Position numbers and translations under genes: made by a program. Positions 34,765 to 44,164 of a DNA stretch of 64,000 bases are shown one piece after another. The notes under the pieces are model-generated. The model made no database searches. It was not told where the DNA came from and was given only the letters and a program-made list of their open reading frames with translations. The stretch comes from an uncultured Bacteroidales bacterium (GTDB taxonomy: Bacteria > Bacteroidota > Bacteroidia > Bacteroidales > P3), in NCBI GenBank assembly GCA_905234695.1, contig CAJOHZ010000019.1, positions 1 through 64,000 on the forward strand, in the 5' to 3' direction. Positions within the stretch are counted from its first letter, which is position 1. Every line of letters begins with the position of its first letter.

Positions 34765-35967
34765 TTATTCAATAATCTTGGTCACCTGACCGGAACCGAC
34801 GGTACGGCCACCCTCGCGGATAGCGAAGCGCAGGTTCTCGTTCAGAGCGATGTCGCTGATCAGGTCCACAGTGATCGTCAAGTTATCACCAGGCATCACC
34901 ATCTCACGGCCTTCGGGGAGAGAGATCTCACCGGTCACGTCAGTGGTGCGGAAGTAGAACTGAGGACGATATTTGTTGTGGAACGGAGTGTGACGGCCGC
35001 CTTCCTCTTTCTTCAGGATATAGACGGTAGCCTCGAATTTGTGGTGAGGATGGATGGAACCGGGGGCGGCAATAACCATACCACGACGGATCTCGTCCTT
35101 GTCGATACCGCGGAGCAGCAGACCCACATTGTCACCAGCTTCACCCTGGTCGAGGATCTTGCGGAACATCTCGACACCGGTGACGGTGCTCTTCAGTTTC
35201 TCGGCACCCATACCGATGATGTCAACGGCATCACCAGTGTGGATAACGCCAGTCTCGATACGGCCGGTACCCACAGTACCACGACCGGTGATGGAGAAGA
35301 CGTCCTCAACAGGCATCAGGAAGGGCTTGTCAACAGCGCGCTGGGGCAGAGGAATCCAAGTGTCGACGGCTTCCATCAGTTTGTTGACAGCGGTAACACC
35401 CATTCCGTTGGGGTCTTCACCGTTCAGAGCGGCGAGGGCGGAGCCACGGATCACGGGGATATTGTCACCGTCGAAATCGTAGGAGCTGAGGAGCTCGCGG
35501 ATTTCCATCTCAACGAGGTCGAGAAGCTCGGGGTCATCCACAAGGTCGCACTTGTTCATGAACACCACCAGCTGGGGAACACCAACCTGACGGGCGAGCA
35601 GGATGTGCTCACGGGTCTGGGGCATGGGACCATCGGTAGCGGCCACAACGAGGATAGCACCGTCCATCTGGGCAGCACCGGTAACCATGTTCTTCACATA
35701 GTCAGCGTGACCGGGGCAGTCGACGTGAGCATAGTGACGGGTCTCCGTCTGATACTCAACGTGAGCGGTGTTAATGGTGATACCACGCTCTTTCTCTTCG
35801 GGAGCGGAGTCGATGGAGTCGAAGGACTTAATCTCAGCGAGAGTGGGGTCCTTTTCAGCCAGCACCTTGGTGATAGCAGCGGTAAGGGTGGTCTTACCAT
35901 GGTCAACGTGGCCGATAGTACCGATGTTGACGTGCGGTTTAGAACGATCGAATTTTTCTTTTGCCAT
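34765..35967 (-). CDS. tuf: Elongation factor Tu
   Basis: [35 protein letters not shown]. Confidence 0.98.
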   Translation of the reverse strand: MAKEKFDRSKPHVNIGTIGHVDHGKTTLTAAITKVLAEKDPTLAEIKSFDSIDSAPEEKERGITINTAHVEYQTETRHYAHVDCPGHADYVKNMVTGAAQMDGAILVVAATDGPMPQTREHILLARQVGVPQLVVFMNKCDLVDDPELLDLVEMEIRELLSSYDFDGDNIPVIRGSALAALNGEDPNGMGVTAVNKLMEAVDTWIPLPQRAVDKPFLMPVEDVFSITGRGTVGTGRIETGVIHTGDAVDIIGMGAEKLKSTVTGVEMFRKILDQGEAGDNVGLLLRGIDKDEIRRGMVIAAPGSIHPHHKFEATVYILKKEEGGRHTPFHNKYRPQFYFRTTDVTGEISLPEGREMVMPGDNLTITVDLISDIALNENLRFAIREGGRTVGSGQVTKIIE

Positions 35968-36042
35968 TTTTAATACGTATTAATCTTTCACATCTCAAGA
36001 GGGCGAAATACCTTCGTCCTCTCTGGATTTTTGCATAAAGAA

Positions 36043-36117
<75 letters not shown>

Positions 36118-36168
36118 TTTTACTTTGAAGCGAAGGGGCTTCGCTTTCGCCCCTTCCCGCTTGACTTG

Positions 36169-36241
36169 AGCGGAAGACGGGGCTCGAACCCGCCACCTAT
36201 AGCTTGGAAGGCTATCGCTCTACCAAATGAGCTACTTCCGC
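36169..36241 (-). tRNA. tRNA-Gly (TCC)
   Basis: GCGGAAGTAGCTCATTTGGTAGAGCGATAGC CTTCCAA GCTAT.. Confidence 0.9.
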
Positions 36242-36255
36242 TTCTCTGTAGGTTG

Positions 36256-36337
36256 TGGGGAAGAGTGGACTCGAACCACTGAACTCCGAAGAGGACAGAT
36301 TTACAGTCTGTTGCAATTGCCACTATGCGACTTCCCC
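36256..36337 (-). tRNA. tRNA-Tyr (GTA)
   Basis: GGGGAAG..CTTCCCC acceptor, loop CTGTAAA, long variable arm. Confidence 0.92.
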
Positions 36338-36371
36338 AAGTTTGATGTATCTCTGTGGGGTGGAGATAACG

Positions 36372-36444
36372 AGCCGATGAAGGGACTCGAACCCCCGACA
36401 GGCTGATTACAAATCAGCTACTCTACCAACTGAGTTACATCGGC
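36372..36444 (-). tRNA. tRNA-Thr (TGT)
   Basis: GCCGATGTAACTCAGTTGGTAGAGTAGCTGA TTTGTAA TCAGC.. Confidence 0.9.
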
Positions 36445-36488
36445 TTTTACAGCTTGTCAAACAACTCTCTTCTCTAGTTTTGAGGCTG

Positions 36489-36519
36489 CAAAAATACAAC
36501 TTTTTCCAATACGTGCAAA
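36489..36519 (-). promoter_or_regulatory. Bacteroidota promoter for the tRNA-tuf operon (TTTG-N19-TATTTTTG)
   Basis: Plus-strand CAAAAATA (36489-36496) and CAAA (36516-36519), 19-nt spacer. Confidence 0.65.
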
Positions 36520-36735
36520 ATATTTTTTTCACTTTTGCACAAAAAATATTACATCACACTGATTACCAATAATATTCAAATTGAAATTTTTGACTCTCCC
36601 ACGCCTCTAGCCCTGCCGTTTTCCTATTGAAGGCCACCCTCGGAAACCATTTTTTGGGGTTCTGGGGGCACAATTTCGGCAGTATTCGCATTTCAACCTT
36701 AGCGTCAGCGTATTACGTGTTTTTCATTCACTCCC

Positions 36736-37221
36736 CTACCCTTGCATTTGCTCCTGTTCGGCGGGCTTGTCGTCGAACACCCCCATCGACTTCATCAGGA
36801 AGAAATAGTAGGCAATCACCAGCACGGCAATCATCATATCACCGATAGAGACATGCGAGCGACCCAGGAAGAGCATCGGCATCAGCATCAGCAACAACTT
36901 CGAGAGCGTATAGCAGTGGAACCCGCTCTTGCGGAGGTGGCACATCAGCACCAACCCGGCAATGGAGGCGGCATCCAGCACCGCCACCAGCAGGTAATAC
37001 CACTGGGGAACCTCCAGCAGCCGCTGCATGGCGATGGCATACATACTGTATTTCTCGGGCAGCTGGGCGTACCACTCCATCATCGCCTCGCGGAGGCCCG
37101 GCCCGCTGCAGGCCAGCAGCAACTCGCTCAGCAGACTGTTGCCCGTATTAAAGAAACTCACAATGAGAAGGACGGTCAGCGTGCGCCTGTTGACCTGGTA
37201 TTTCCTATCCTCAAAATCCAT
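36736..37221 (-). CDS. Hypothetical integral membrane protein
   Basis: 161 aa with several hydrophobic segments. Confidence 0.6.
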   Translation of the reverse strand: MDFEDRKYQVNRRTLTVLLIVSFFNTGNSLLSELLLACSGPGLREAMMEWYAQLPEKYSMYAIAMQRLLEVPQWYYLLVAVLDAASIAGLVLMCHLRKSGFHCYTLSKLLLMLMPMLFLGRSHVSIGDMMIAVLVIAYYFFLMKSMGVFDDKPAEQEQMQG

Positions 37222-37248
37222 GCTTTCGTCGCTTTATCGTTACTAAGA

Positions 37249-38070
37249 TCACAACACCGCCGCCATCTGCTGTTGCAGCTTCCGGGCCTCTTCGGCTGCC
37301 CGCTCGGCAAAGTCTCTCCCGTTCGAGGCGTAGATGATACCCCGTGAGGAGTTGACCAGCAGTCCGCATTCTTTCGTCAGGCCGTACTTGCACACCTCCT
37401 CGAGGCTTCCGCCCTGGGCACCCACGCCCGGCACCAGCAGGAAGCTGTCCGGCACGATGGCCCGCACCTGCGTCAGCATGTCGGCCTTGGTGGCACCCAC
37501 CACATACATCATATTCTCGGGTGTGCCCCACTGCTTCGAGGTCTCCAGCACCTGCTCGAACAGCTTCTTCTCTCCGTCCACGGGCAGGAACTGGAAATCA
37601 TACGCCCCCTTGTTGGAGGTCAGGGCCAGCAGAATCACCCACTTGCCGTCATACACCGTGAACGGCTGCACCGAGTCGGAACCCATGTACGGGGCAATCG
37701 TCAGCGAGTCGAAGTCGAAATCGCCGTTGGGGTCCAGGAACGCCTTGGCATACTGCTGCGAGGTGTTGCCTATGTCGCCTCGTTTGGCATCGGCAATCGT
37801 GAAAGCGCGCTTTCCGAGGCCGTGCAGATACTCCATCGTCATCTGCAGCTGCCGCAGGCCCTCGATACCCATCACCTCGTAGAAAGCCAGGTTGGGCTTG
37901 TAGGCCACGGCATAGTCGATGGTGGCGTCGATGATGGCTTTGTTGAAAAGGAACACGCCGTTCTCGGCATCGCGCAGATGCTCGGGCATCTTGTTCTTGT
38001 CCACATCCAGCCCCACACAGAGGAACGAGCGGCGGCTGTATATCAGGTCTATCAGTTCTTTTCTTGTCAT
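37249..38070 (-). CDS. pyrF: Orotidine 5'-phosphate decarboxylase
   Basis: SFLCVGLDVDKNKMPEHL, IADAKRGDIGNTSQQYAKAF. Confidence 0.95.
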   Translation of the reverse strand: MTRKELIDLIYSRRSFLCVGLDVDKNKMPEHLRDAENGVFLFNKAIIDATIDYAVAYKPNLAFYEVMGIEGLRQLQMTMEYLHGLGKRAFTIADAKRGDIGNTSQQYAKAFLDPNGDFDFDSLTIAPYMGSDSVQPFTVYDGKWVILLALTSNKGAYDFQFLPVDGEKKLFEQVLETSKQWGTPENMMYVVGATKADMLTQVRAIVPDSFLLVPGVGAQGGSLEEVCKYGLTKECGLLVNSSRGIIYASNGRDFAERAAEEARKLQQQMAAVL

Positions 38071-38087
38071 GGTATATATGTCGTTTT

Positions 38088-38780
38088 CTATTCTGTCACT
38101 TTATGGAATTTCTCCGTCAATTGCTGCGAGGTGGTGTTGGCAATCAAGTCGTCCGACACGAGGGTGCCGTGGTTGATGATGATGGCGCGGCTGCACATGG
38201 CCTCGACCTCCTGCATGATATGGGTGGAGAGCAGCACCACCTTGCTCTTGCCGGCCTGCCGTATCACATCGCGTATCTCTTCCAGCTGGTTGGGGTCCAA
38301 ACCCGTGGTGGGCTCGTCCAGAATCAGCACCTGGGGGTCGTGAATCAACGCCTGCGCCAGTCCCACGCGCTGCCGGTAGCCTTTCGACAACTGGCCGATG
38401 CGCTTGTTGCTCTCGGGCGTCAGGCCCACTCGTGCAATCATCGCCTCCACGCGGTCGTCCACATTGTCCATGCCGTGGATGCCTGCCGCGAAGCGCAGGA
38501 ATTCACGCACGTACATATCCAAATACAGCGGGTTGTGCTCGGACAGATAGCCTATCGCCCTCCGCACCGCCAGCGGGTCGTCGTAGATGCTGTGGCCGCA
38601 GATGGTGGCCTCTCCCTCCGTGGGCGGGATATAGCAGGTCAGTATCTTCATCAGCGTCGATTTCCCCGCCCCGTTGGGACCCAGCAGGCCCACCACTTCG
38701 CCCTCTTTCACAGAGAAGCTGACGTCGTTCAGCACCCGCTGGCTGTCATATATCTTCGTGATATGCTCTACTTGTATCAT
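38088..38780 (-). CDS. ABC transporter ATP-binding protein (GldA-like)
   Basis: Walker A GPNGAGKSTLMK, signature LSKGYRQRVGLAQ, Walker B VLILDEPTTGLDPNQ. Confidence 0.9.
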   Translation of the reverse strand: MIQVEHITKIYDSQRVLNDVSFSVKEGEVVGLLGPNGAGKSTLMKILTCYIPPTEGEATICGHSIYDDPLAVRRAIGYLSEHNPLYLDMYVREFLRFAAGIHGMDNVDDRVEAMIARVGLTPESNKRIGQLSKGYRQRVGLAQALIHDPQVLILDEPTTGLDPNQLEEIRDVIRQAGKSKVVLLSTHIMQEVEAMCSRAIIINHGTLVSDDLIANTTSQQLTEKFHKVTE

Positions 38781-38819
38781 CTCTCTTCTTTCTTGATTGG
38801 TTCTTTCACGCCGTGCTCT

Positions 38820-40205
38820 TTAGTGTTCCAGCAGCTCCTTGGCCCGCTGCAGCGAGATGCGCTCGCCGTTGTGGAAGGCCACGACAAAGGCATCCTTGAA
38901 GCCCTTCTCGCGCACCGTCTTCTGCAAGGCCACCGCCTCACGCGCCGAGCGGAACCGTCCGGTGGTATAGCGGTATACCCCTTTCTGCAGGTAGTATTCG
39001 TGGTCGGTGAGGCCTTTGAACTCGCGGTCGTTGTCCTTCAACGCCTTGTTGCTGCTGAGGAACTGCACCTTGTACACCACCCCTATCTGCCAGTCGTCGG
39101 CCTGCGCGGCGCCGGTCTGCTCCTTCTCGGTCTCGGTTCCGTCCACCCCTGTCGACGGCTCCGCCGCGGGGGTCTCTACCGTCGTACCCTTCAGGGGCTC
39201 CTCCTTGGGCAGCGGGGGCTCCACATGGGTCTCCTCGTTCGACACCACCAAGTCCGCCGGCGGAACCACCGGAGTCGTCGCCGCAGGGGCGGCGGGGGTG
39301 GCTTCCGTCACAGCCGGAGTCTCTGTGGCGGCAGGGGTTTCCTGGTCCGCGACAGGCACCTCATTGGCGGTGCCCTTCTGCTTCGATGACACCGGCAGGT
39401 CTATCTTCAGGTTCGTGGGCTTCTTGACCCCCTCCGTGGCACTCTTGTACGACACAAAGGCGTTGAAGATGCTCACCACGATGGAGGCTTGTCCCTCGTC
39501 CGACATCATGTACTGCTCCTCCTCGGGGTTGCTGATAAAGCCCACCTCGGTCAGCACCGCCGGCATGGCGGTCTTGTACAGCACGAATATCTCGGCCTGC
39601 TTCACTCCGCGGTTCACCGTCTTGATGGCTTTCTTGTACTGTTCCTGGATATACTGCGCAAAATCCAGACTCTTGTCCAGATAAGCGTTCTGATACATGG
39701 CAAACATCACATAACTCTCGGGAGAATTGGGGTCGAATCCCTGGTAGTCGCTGTTGTCCTTGTAGCCCTCTTCCAGCAGGATGTCGGCATTCTCTTTCTT
39801 GGCCACCTCCATGTTGGCGCGACTCTGCGAAAGACCCATCACGTAGGTTTCCACACCCGTGGGCGTGCTGTTGGTCCAGGAGTTGCAGTGGATGGAGATA
39901 AACAGGTCGGCCTTCGCCTTGTTGGCAATCCGTGCCCGCTCGGCCAGGTCGATGTCCACATCCGTGGTGCGGGTGTAGACTACCTTCACGTCGGAATAGT
40001 TGTCCTCTATCAGCTTGCCCAGCTTCAACGCCATCGACAGGGTGAGCTCTTTTTCCTGCGATTTCTTGCCCACGGCACCTGGTTTCGCACCCCCGTGACC
40101 GGCGTCAATGACCACTGTTTTCACCTGTCCCACGGCTTTTTTCTGTGCAAAAGCCACATTATTCACACACGCCAGCACAATAATAAGTAAGAATAAACGT
40201 TTCAT
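38820..40205 (-). CDS. N-acetylmuramoyl-L-alanine amidase (Amidase_3) with C-terminal SPOR-like region
   Basis: MKRLFLLIIVLACVNNVAFAQ signal; VVIDAGHGGAKPGAVG; FISIHCNSW. Internal ATG at 40205 chosen over the ORF-track start at 40505. Confidence 0.9.
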   Translation of the reverse strand: MKRLFLLIIVLACVNNVAFAQKKAVGQVKTVVIDAGHGGAKPGAVGKKSQEKELTLSMALKLGKLIEDNYSDVKVVYTRTTDVDIDLAERARIANKAKADLFISIHCNSWTNSTPTGVETYVMGLSQSRANMEVAKKENADILLEEGYKDNSDYQGFDPNSPESYVMFAMYQNAYLDKSLDFAQYIQEQYKKAIKTVNRGVKQAEIFVLYKTAMPAVLTEVGFISNPEEEQYMMSDEGQASIVVSIFNAFVSYKSATEGVKKPTNLKIDLPVSSKQKGTANEVPVADQETPAATETPAVTEATPAAPAATTPVVPPADLVVSNEETHVEPPLPKEEPLKGTTVETPAAEPSTGVDGTETEKEQTGAAQADDWQIGVVYKVQFLSSNKALKDNDREFKGLTDHEYYLQKGVYRYTTGRFRSAREAVALQKTVREKGFKDAFVVAFHNGERISLQRAKELLEH

Positions 40206-40252
40206 TTTCAATTTTATATTTTTTAATTTCTCTATATTGCGTAAATTATTGG

Positions 40253-40260
40253 TATCTTTG
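40253..40260 (+). promoter_or_regulatory. Bacteroidota -7 box TATCTTTG upstream of lptD-like gene
   Basis: TATCTTTG; GTG start 37 nt downstream. Confidence 0.5.
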
Positions 40261-40296
40261 CAATCCAATTGCAAAGATACAAGTAAAATCGGGAAA

Positions 40297-42939
40297 GTGA
40301 AAAAGTCTGTGTGGAAAGTTTTGAACATCTGCCTGTTAGTCGCGTCCGTCGGGATGTGGACTCCGGCCTTTTCGCAGGTGGACACACCCCGAAATAATCC
40401 CGATTCGGCCGCCGCCGGGGCCGCTTTGCCCCCCTCCGTCGCCGACACCGCGGCAAAAAAAACAGCCCCCTCCGGCCTCGTCCCCATCTCGCCCAACGCC
40501 ATCACCCATATCGTCCACTACCTCTCCGAGGACTCCGTCACGTTCGACATCCGCGAGCGACGGGCGCAGCTCCACAACAACGGCAGCATCGTCTACGACG
40601 ACATGACCCTCGAAGCCGACGACATCCAGGTCGACTTCAACCGGCAGATGCTCTACGCCCGCCCCCTGGCCGACAGCAACGGCAAGGTGCGCGGCCACCC
40701 CTTCTTCAAACAGGGCGAGGCGGAATACATTGCCGACACCATTGCCTTCAACTACAACACCAAACGAGGGCTTATCTCGGGGGTCATCACCCAAGAGGGC
40801 GAGGGATTCCTCCACGGCTCGCGGGTCAAGAAAATGAACGACTCGGTGATGTACCTCAACAGCGGCCGCTACACCACTTGCAACTACGCCCATCCTCATT
40901 TCGCCATCAACTTCACCCACTCCAAGCTCATCACCGGCGACAAGATTGTCACCGGCCCCGCCTACGTCACCATCGAGGACGTCCCCACCCCCATCGCCGT
41001 TCCCTTTGCCTTCTTCCCCATGACCCACGGCCGCGCCTCGGGCCTCATCATCCCCTCCTACGGCTGGATGAACAACCGGGGTTACTACCTCAAGGACGGC
41101 GGCTACTACTTTGCCGTCAACGACAACCTCGACCTCTCCCTCCTCGGCGAGGTCTACACCAACCTCAGCTGGGCCGCCGAAGCCAAGAGCAACTACTACC
41201 GCCGCTACAAATACAAGGGGGCCTTCGACATCCGCTACGGCATCACCAAGGAGGGCATCTACGGCGACACCAACACCTATAACCGTTACAGCGACTTCAA
41301 GGTCACCTGGCAGCACACCCAAGACGCCAAAGCCAACCCCTACAGCCGCTTCTCAGCCAACGTTAACCTCCAGAGCCGCAACTACAACAAGAATACCTCC
41401 AACCGCAACGACTACTTCAACAGCACCACCACCTCCTCCATCTCCTACTCCGCCCAGCTGGGCCGCTCTTTCAGCCTCGCAGCCTCCCTGCGCGAGTCCT
41501 ACAACGTCCAGACAGGCCTCATGAACCTCAAACTGCCTTCCCTCTCCCTCAGCTCCACCACCTTCTACCCCCTCCGCCGTCGCCATCCTTCCGGTGCCTA
41601 CCGCTGGTACGAGAACATCTCCCTCTCCTACTCCCTCTCGGCCGACAACAACATCACCGCCCAGGACTCCGACCTCTTCAAACAAGCCACCCTCGACCGG
41701 ATGCAATACGGTGTGCAGCACTCCATCCCGCTGAGCAGCAGCATCAAGGTACTGAAATACTTCAACTGGACCAATTCCGTGAGCTATAACGAGCGGTGGC
41801 ACTGGAGCACCATCCACAAAAGCTTCGACACCGTCACCTACCGCACCGTCATCGACACCGTGCGCGGTTTCCGCTCCAACCGCGATGTCAGCCTCAACAC
41901 CTCTCTCTCCACCCGCATCTACGGCATGTTCCAGTTCAAATACGGTCCCCTCAAGGCCCTGCGCCACGTCATCAACCCCTCCGTGTCCTTCAATTTCCGC
42001 CCCGACTTCGGCAGCGACCGTCTTGGCTACTGGCAGTCCTACTCCGACCCCAGCGGCTACGTCTACCGCTACTCCATCTTCGAGCAAAGCCTCTACGGAG
42101 GCCCCTCCGACGGCCGCTCGGGACAGGTGCGTTTCAATATCGGCAACAACCTTGAAATCAAAGTCGCCAACCCCAAGGACACCGTCACCGGCATGAGGAA
42201 AATCACCCTGCTCGAAAACCTCAATTTCTCCATGAGCTACGACGTCACCCGCGACTCCCTGCGCTGGTCCGACCTCGCCATCACCGGGCGCACCACCCTC
42301 TTCAAGAACATCATCCTCAACTACTCCGGCTCCTTCAGTCCCTACTACATCGACACCATGGGGCGCAAACACGACCAATACCTCTGGGACGTCCACCAGA
42401 AACTCTTCCAACGCACCAACTCCACCTGGAGCACCCAGGTGGTCCTCTCGCTCAACAACAACACCTTCAGCGACGGGGAGACGAAGTCCGACGCCGGCCA
42501 GCAAATCGTCGCCCCCATCATGCAGTCGCCCTACAACTACAACCCGGCCCTGCTCATGGGCACCTACGCCGACTTCTCCGTGCCTTGGAACCTCTCGCTC
42601 AACTACACCCTCAGCTACGTGAGCACTTACGTCGCGGCCCAATACGACCTCCAGAACGACCTCGTCCAGACGCTCAGCGTATCTGGCAATTTCAATCTCA
42701 CCCCCAACTGGCGTGTGGCCATCTCCACCGGCTACGACTTCGTCAATAAAGGCATGTCCTACACCTCCGTCGACATCTACCGCGACCTCCATTGTTGGGA
42801 GATGCGTTTCAACTGGGTCCCCTTCGGCTACTACAAAAGCTGGAACTTCCAAATCAACATCAAGGCCAGTTCCCTGCGCGACATCAAATACGAGAAACGG
42901 CAGACCTATCAGGACAACCACGGCTACTACTCCTATTGA
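40297..42939 (+). CDS. LptD/OstA-like outer-membrane LPS assembly protein
   Basis: GTG start yields signal peptide (V/M)KKSVWKVLNICLLVASVGMWTPAFSQ; OstA-like N-terminus ('RRAQLHNNGSIVYDDMTLEADDIQVDFNRQMLYA'), large beta-barrel. Confidence 0.85.
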   Translation: MKKSVWKVLNICLLVASVGMWTPAFSQVDTPRNNPDSAAAGAALPPSVADTAAKKTAPSGLVPISPNAITHIVHYLSEDSVTFDIRERRAQLHNNGSIVYDDMTLEADDIQVDFNRQMLYARPLADSNGKVRGHPFFKQGEAEYIADTIAFNYNTKRGLISGVITQEGEGFLHGSRVKKMNDSVMYLNSGRYTTCNYAHPHFAINFTHSKLITGDKIVTGPAYVTIEDVPTPIAVPFAFFPMTHGRASGLIIPSYGWMNNRGYYLKDGGYYFAVNDNLDLSLLGEVYTNLSWAAEAKSNYYRRYKYKGAFDIRYGITKEGIYGDTNTYNRYSDFKVTWQHTQDAKANPYSRFSANVNLQSRNYNKNTSNRNDYFNSTTTSSISYSAQLGRSFSLAASLRESYNVQTGLMNLKLPSLSLSSTTFYPLRRRHPSGAYRWYENISLSYSLSADNNITAQDSDLFKQATLDRMQYGVQHSIPLSSSIKVLKYFNWTNSVSYNERWHWSTIHKSFDTVTYRTVIDTVRGFRSNRDVSLNTSLSTRIYGMFQFKYGPLKALRHVINPSVSFNFRPDFGSDRLGYWQSYSDPSGYVYRYSIFEQSLYGGPSDGRSGQVRFNIGNNLEIKVANPKDTVTGMRKITLLENLNFSMSYDVTRDSLRWSDLAITGRTTLFKNIILNYSGSFSPYYIDTMGRKHDQYLWDVHQKLFQRTNSTWSTQVVLSLNNNTFSDGETKSDAGQQIVAPIMQSPYNYNPALLMGTYADFSVPWNLSLNYTLSYVSTYVAAQYDLQNDLVQTLSVSGNFNLTPNWRVAISTGYDFVNKGMSYTSVDIYRDLHCWEMRFNWVPFGYYKSWNFQINIKASSLRDIKYEKRQTYQDNHGYYSY

Positions 42940-42969
42940 ATCCCTCCACCACCAAATATCCCCCGCATC

Positions 42970-43284
42970 ATGAACAACAAGCTCTACTACTCCATCGGCG
43001 AAGTCTCGCGAATGCTTAACGTCAACAGCTCCCTGCTGCGTTTCTGGGAAACGGAGTTCCCTAACCTCCGACCCCACAAAAACAAAAAAGGCAACCGCTA
43101 CTATACGGAAGAGGACATCGCCCTGCTGCGCCATATCTATCACCTGACGCGCGACTGTGGCTACACCCTCGACGGAGTCCGCGAGCAGTTGCGGCACACC
43201 GGCCCCGACGACGACCGCATGGCGGTTGTCCAGACCCTCACCGAGACCCGCGAGTTCCTCCTCTCGCTGAAAGAGATTCTGTAG
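42970..43284 (+). CDS. MerR-family transcriptional regulator
   Basis: YYSIGEVSRMLNVNSSLLRFWETEFPNLRPHKNKKGNRYYTEEDI. Confidence 0.9.
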   Translation: MNNKLYYSIGEVSRMLNVNSSLLRFWETEFPNLRPHKNKKGNRYYTEEDIALLRHIYHLTRDCGYTLDGVREQLRHTGPDDDRMAVVQTLTETREFLLSLKEIL

Positions 43285-43297
43285 CTTCTTAATGTTA

Positions 43298-43315
43298 ACA
43301 GGCCTTCGGCCTTTT
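43298..43315 (+). terminator. Terminator after merR gene
   Basis: AGGCC-TTC-GGCCT followed by TTTT. Confidence 0.6.
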
Positions 43316-43464
43316 AGAAACTGTTTTAATTGATGAATTTTGTTATACAGCAAGGCGAGCAGATTTTTCTTCTTTTTGAGGGAGCAATGGGGGTCCATTG
43401 TGACCGAGAAAAGGAGGGAAAGAGTGTTAAGAAAAACATTGGATTAATTTTAAACAGTTTCTTA
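43316..43464. mobile_element. MITE-like element with ~19-20-bp imperfect terminal inverted repeats
   Basis: Left AGAAACTGTTTTAATTGAT and right end (reverse complement) AGAAACTGTTTAAAATTAAT; ~150 bp, no substantial ORF of its own. Confidence 0.5.
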
Positions 43465-43470
43465 GTTTAA

Positions 43471-43554
43471 GTGACCAGTGACCGGCGAACCACCGGATGT
43501 GATTGGTGATTAGTGATGCGTGACCAGTGATTAGTGACTCGTGATGCGTGAATT
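43471..43554 (+). repeat. Degenerate heptamer array (GTGANNN)x~12
   Basis: GTGACCA GTGACCG GCGAACC ACCGGAT GTGATTG GTGATTA GTGATGC GTGACCA GTGATTA GTGACTC GTGATGC GTGAATT in strict 7-bp phase. Confidence 0.8.
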
Positions 43555-43577
43555 TTTTTAGTTTTAATCTTCTCCCA

Positions 43578-43764
43578 ATCGTCTCTCGGAGTGGTTTTTA
43601 TGTTCCTTTTTCCTTCCTTTTACTCTTATCTTGCACATACCCAGTACTTTTCTTACACTTCTCCTAAGGTACGTTAGAGAAGTGTTAGAGAAATGTTAGA
43701 GAAGCGTTAGAGAAGGACCGAAGGAACACCGAAAGAACATAAGGACCACACCGAAGCCACTCCC
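43578..43764 (+). repeat. Structured intergenic repeat element, copy B (11-bp array GTTAGAGAANN x4 at 43673-43715)
   Basis: GTCTCTCGGAGTGGTTTTTATGTTCCTTTTTCCTTCC...CACTTCTCCTAA...array...CCGAAGGAACACCGAAAGAACATAA...GCCACTCCC. Confidence 0.8.
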
Positions 43765-43873
43765 TTGTTGGTGAGTTGTGAGTTTAAGTTTTTAGTTTCA
43801 GTTTGTAATGAAAAACAATTAAACAATCAACGATTAAACAATTTTTAGTTTTTACCTTTTAGTTTCTCCTAGC

Positions 43874-44046
43874 CGTCTCTCGGAGTGGCTTTTATGTTCC
43901 TTTTCCCTTCCTTCGGTTCTTATCTTACACATACCCAGCATTTTTCTCGCACTTCTCCCGACATAGGTCGGAGATACGTCGGAGAAACGTCGGAGAAGAG
44001 CAAAAGGAAGGGCGAAGGAAGATAAAAGGAACACCAACACCACTAC
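43874..44046 (+). repeat. Structured intergenic repeat element, copy C (11-bp array GTCGGAGANAC x3 at 43967-43998)
   Basis: GTCTCTCGGAGTGGCTTTTATGTTCCTTTTCCCTTCCTTCGGTTCTTATCTTACACATACCCAGCA...CACTTCTCCCGAC...array. Confidence 0.8.
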
Positions 44047-44095
44047 GATTGAAAATTGGATACCAGCCGATTGCAAATTATTCTCAACGCAATCT

Positions 44096-44126
44096 CTTGA
44101 CAATTGAAAAATAGGTTGTATCTTTG
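44096..44126 (+). promoter_or_regulatory. Bacteroidota promoter upstream of rseP (CTTG-N19-TATCTTTG)
   Basis: TATCTTTG at 44119-44126, TTG ending at 44099. Confidence 0.5.
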
Positions 44127-44164
44127 CACGTTAAAACATACACCTATCCTTTCAACAACCATTC

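Noticed and set aside
41353-43398. 681-aa minus ORF
   Set aside because: Shadow of the lptD-like gene and merR; only its first residues come from the MITE-like element.
43471-44046. Possible CRISPR array
   Set aside because: Periods are 7 bp and 11 bp with no spacers of 26-40 bp and no cas genes nearby.
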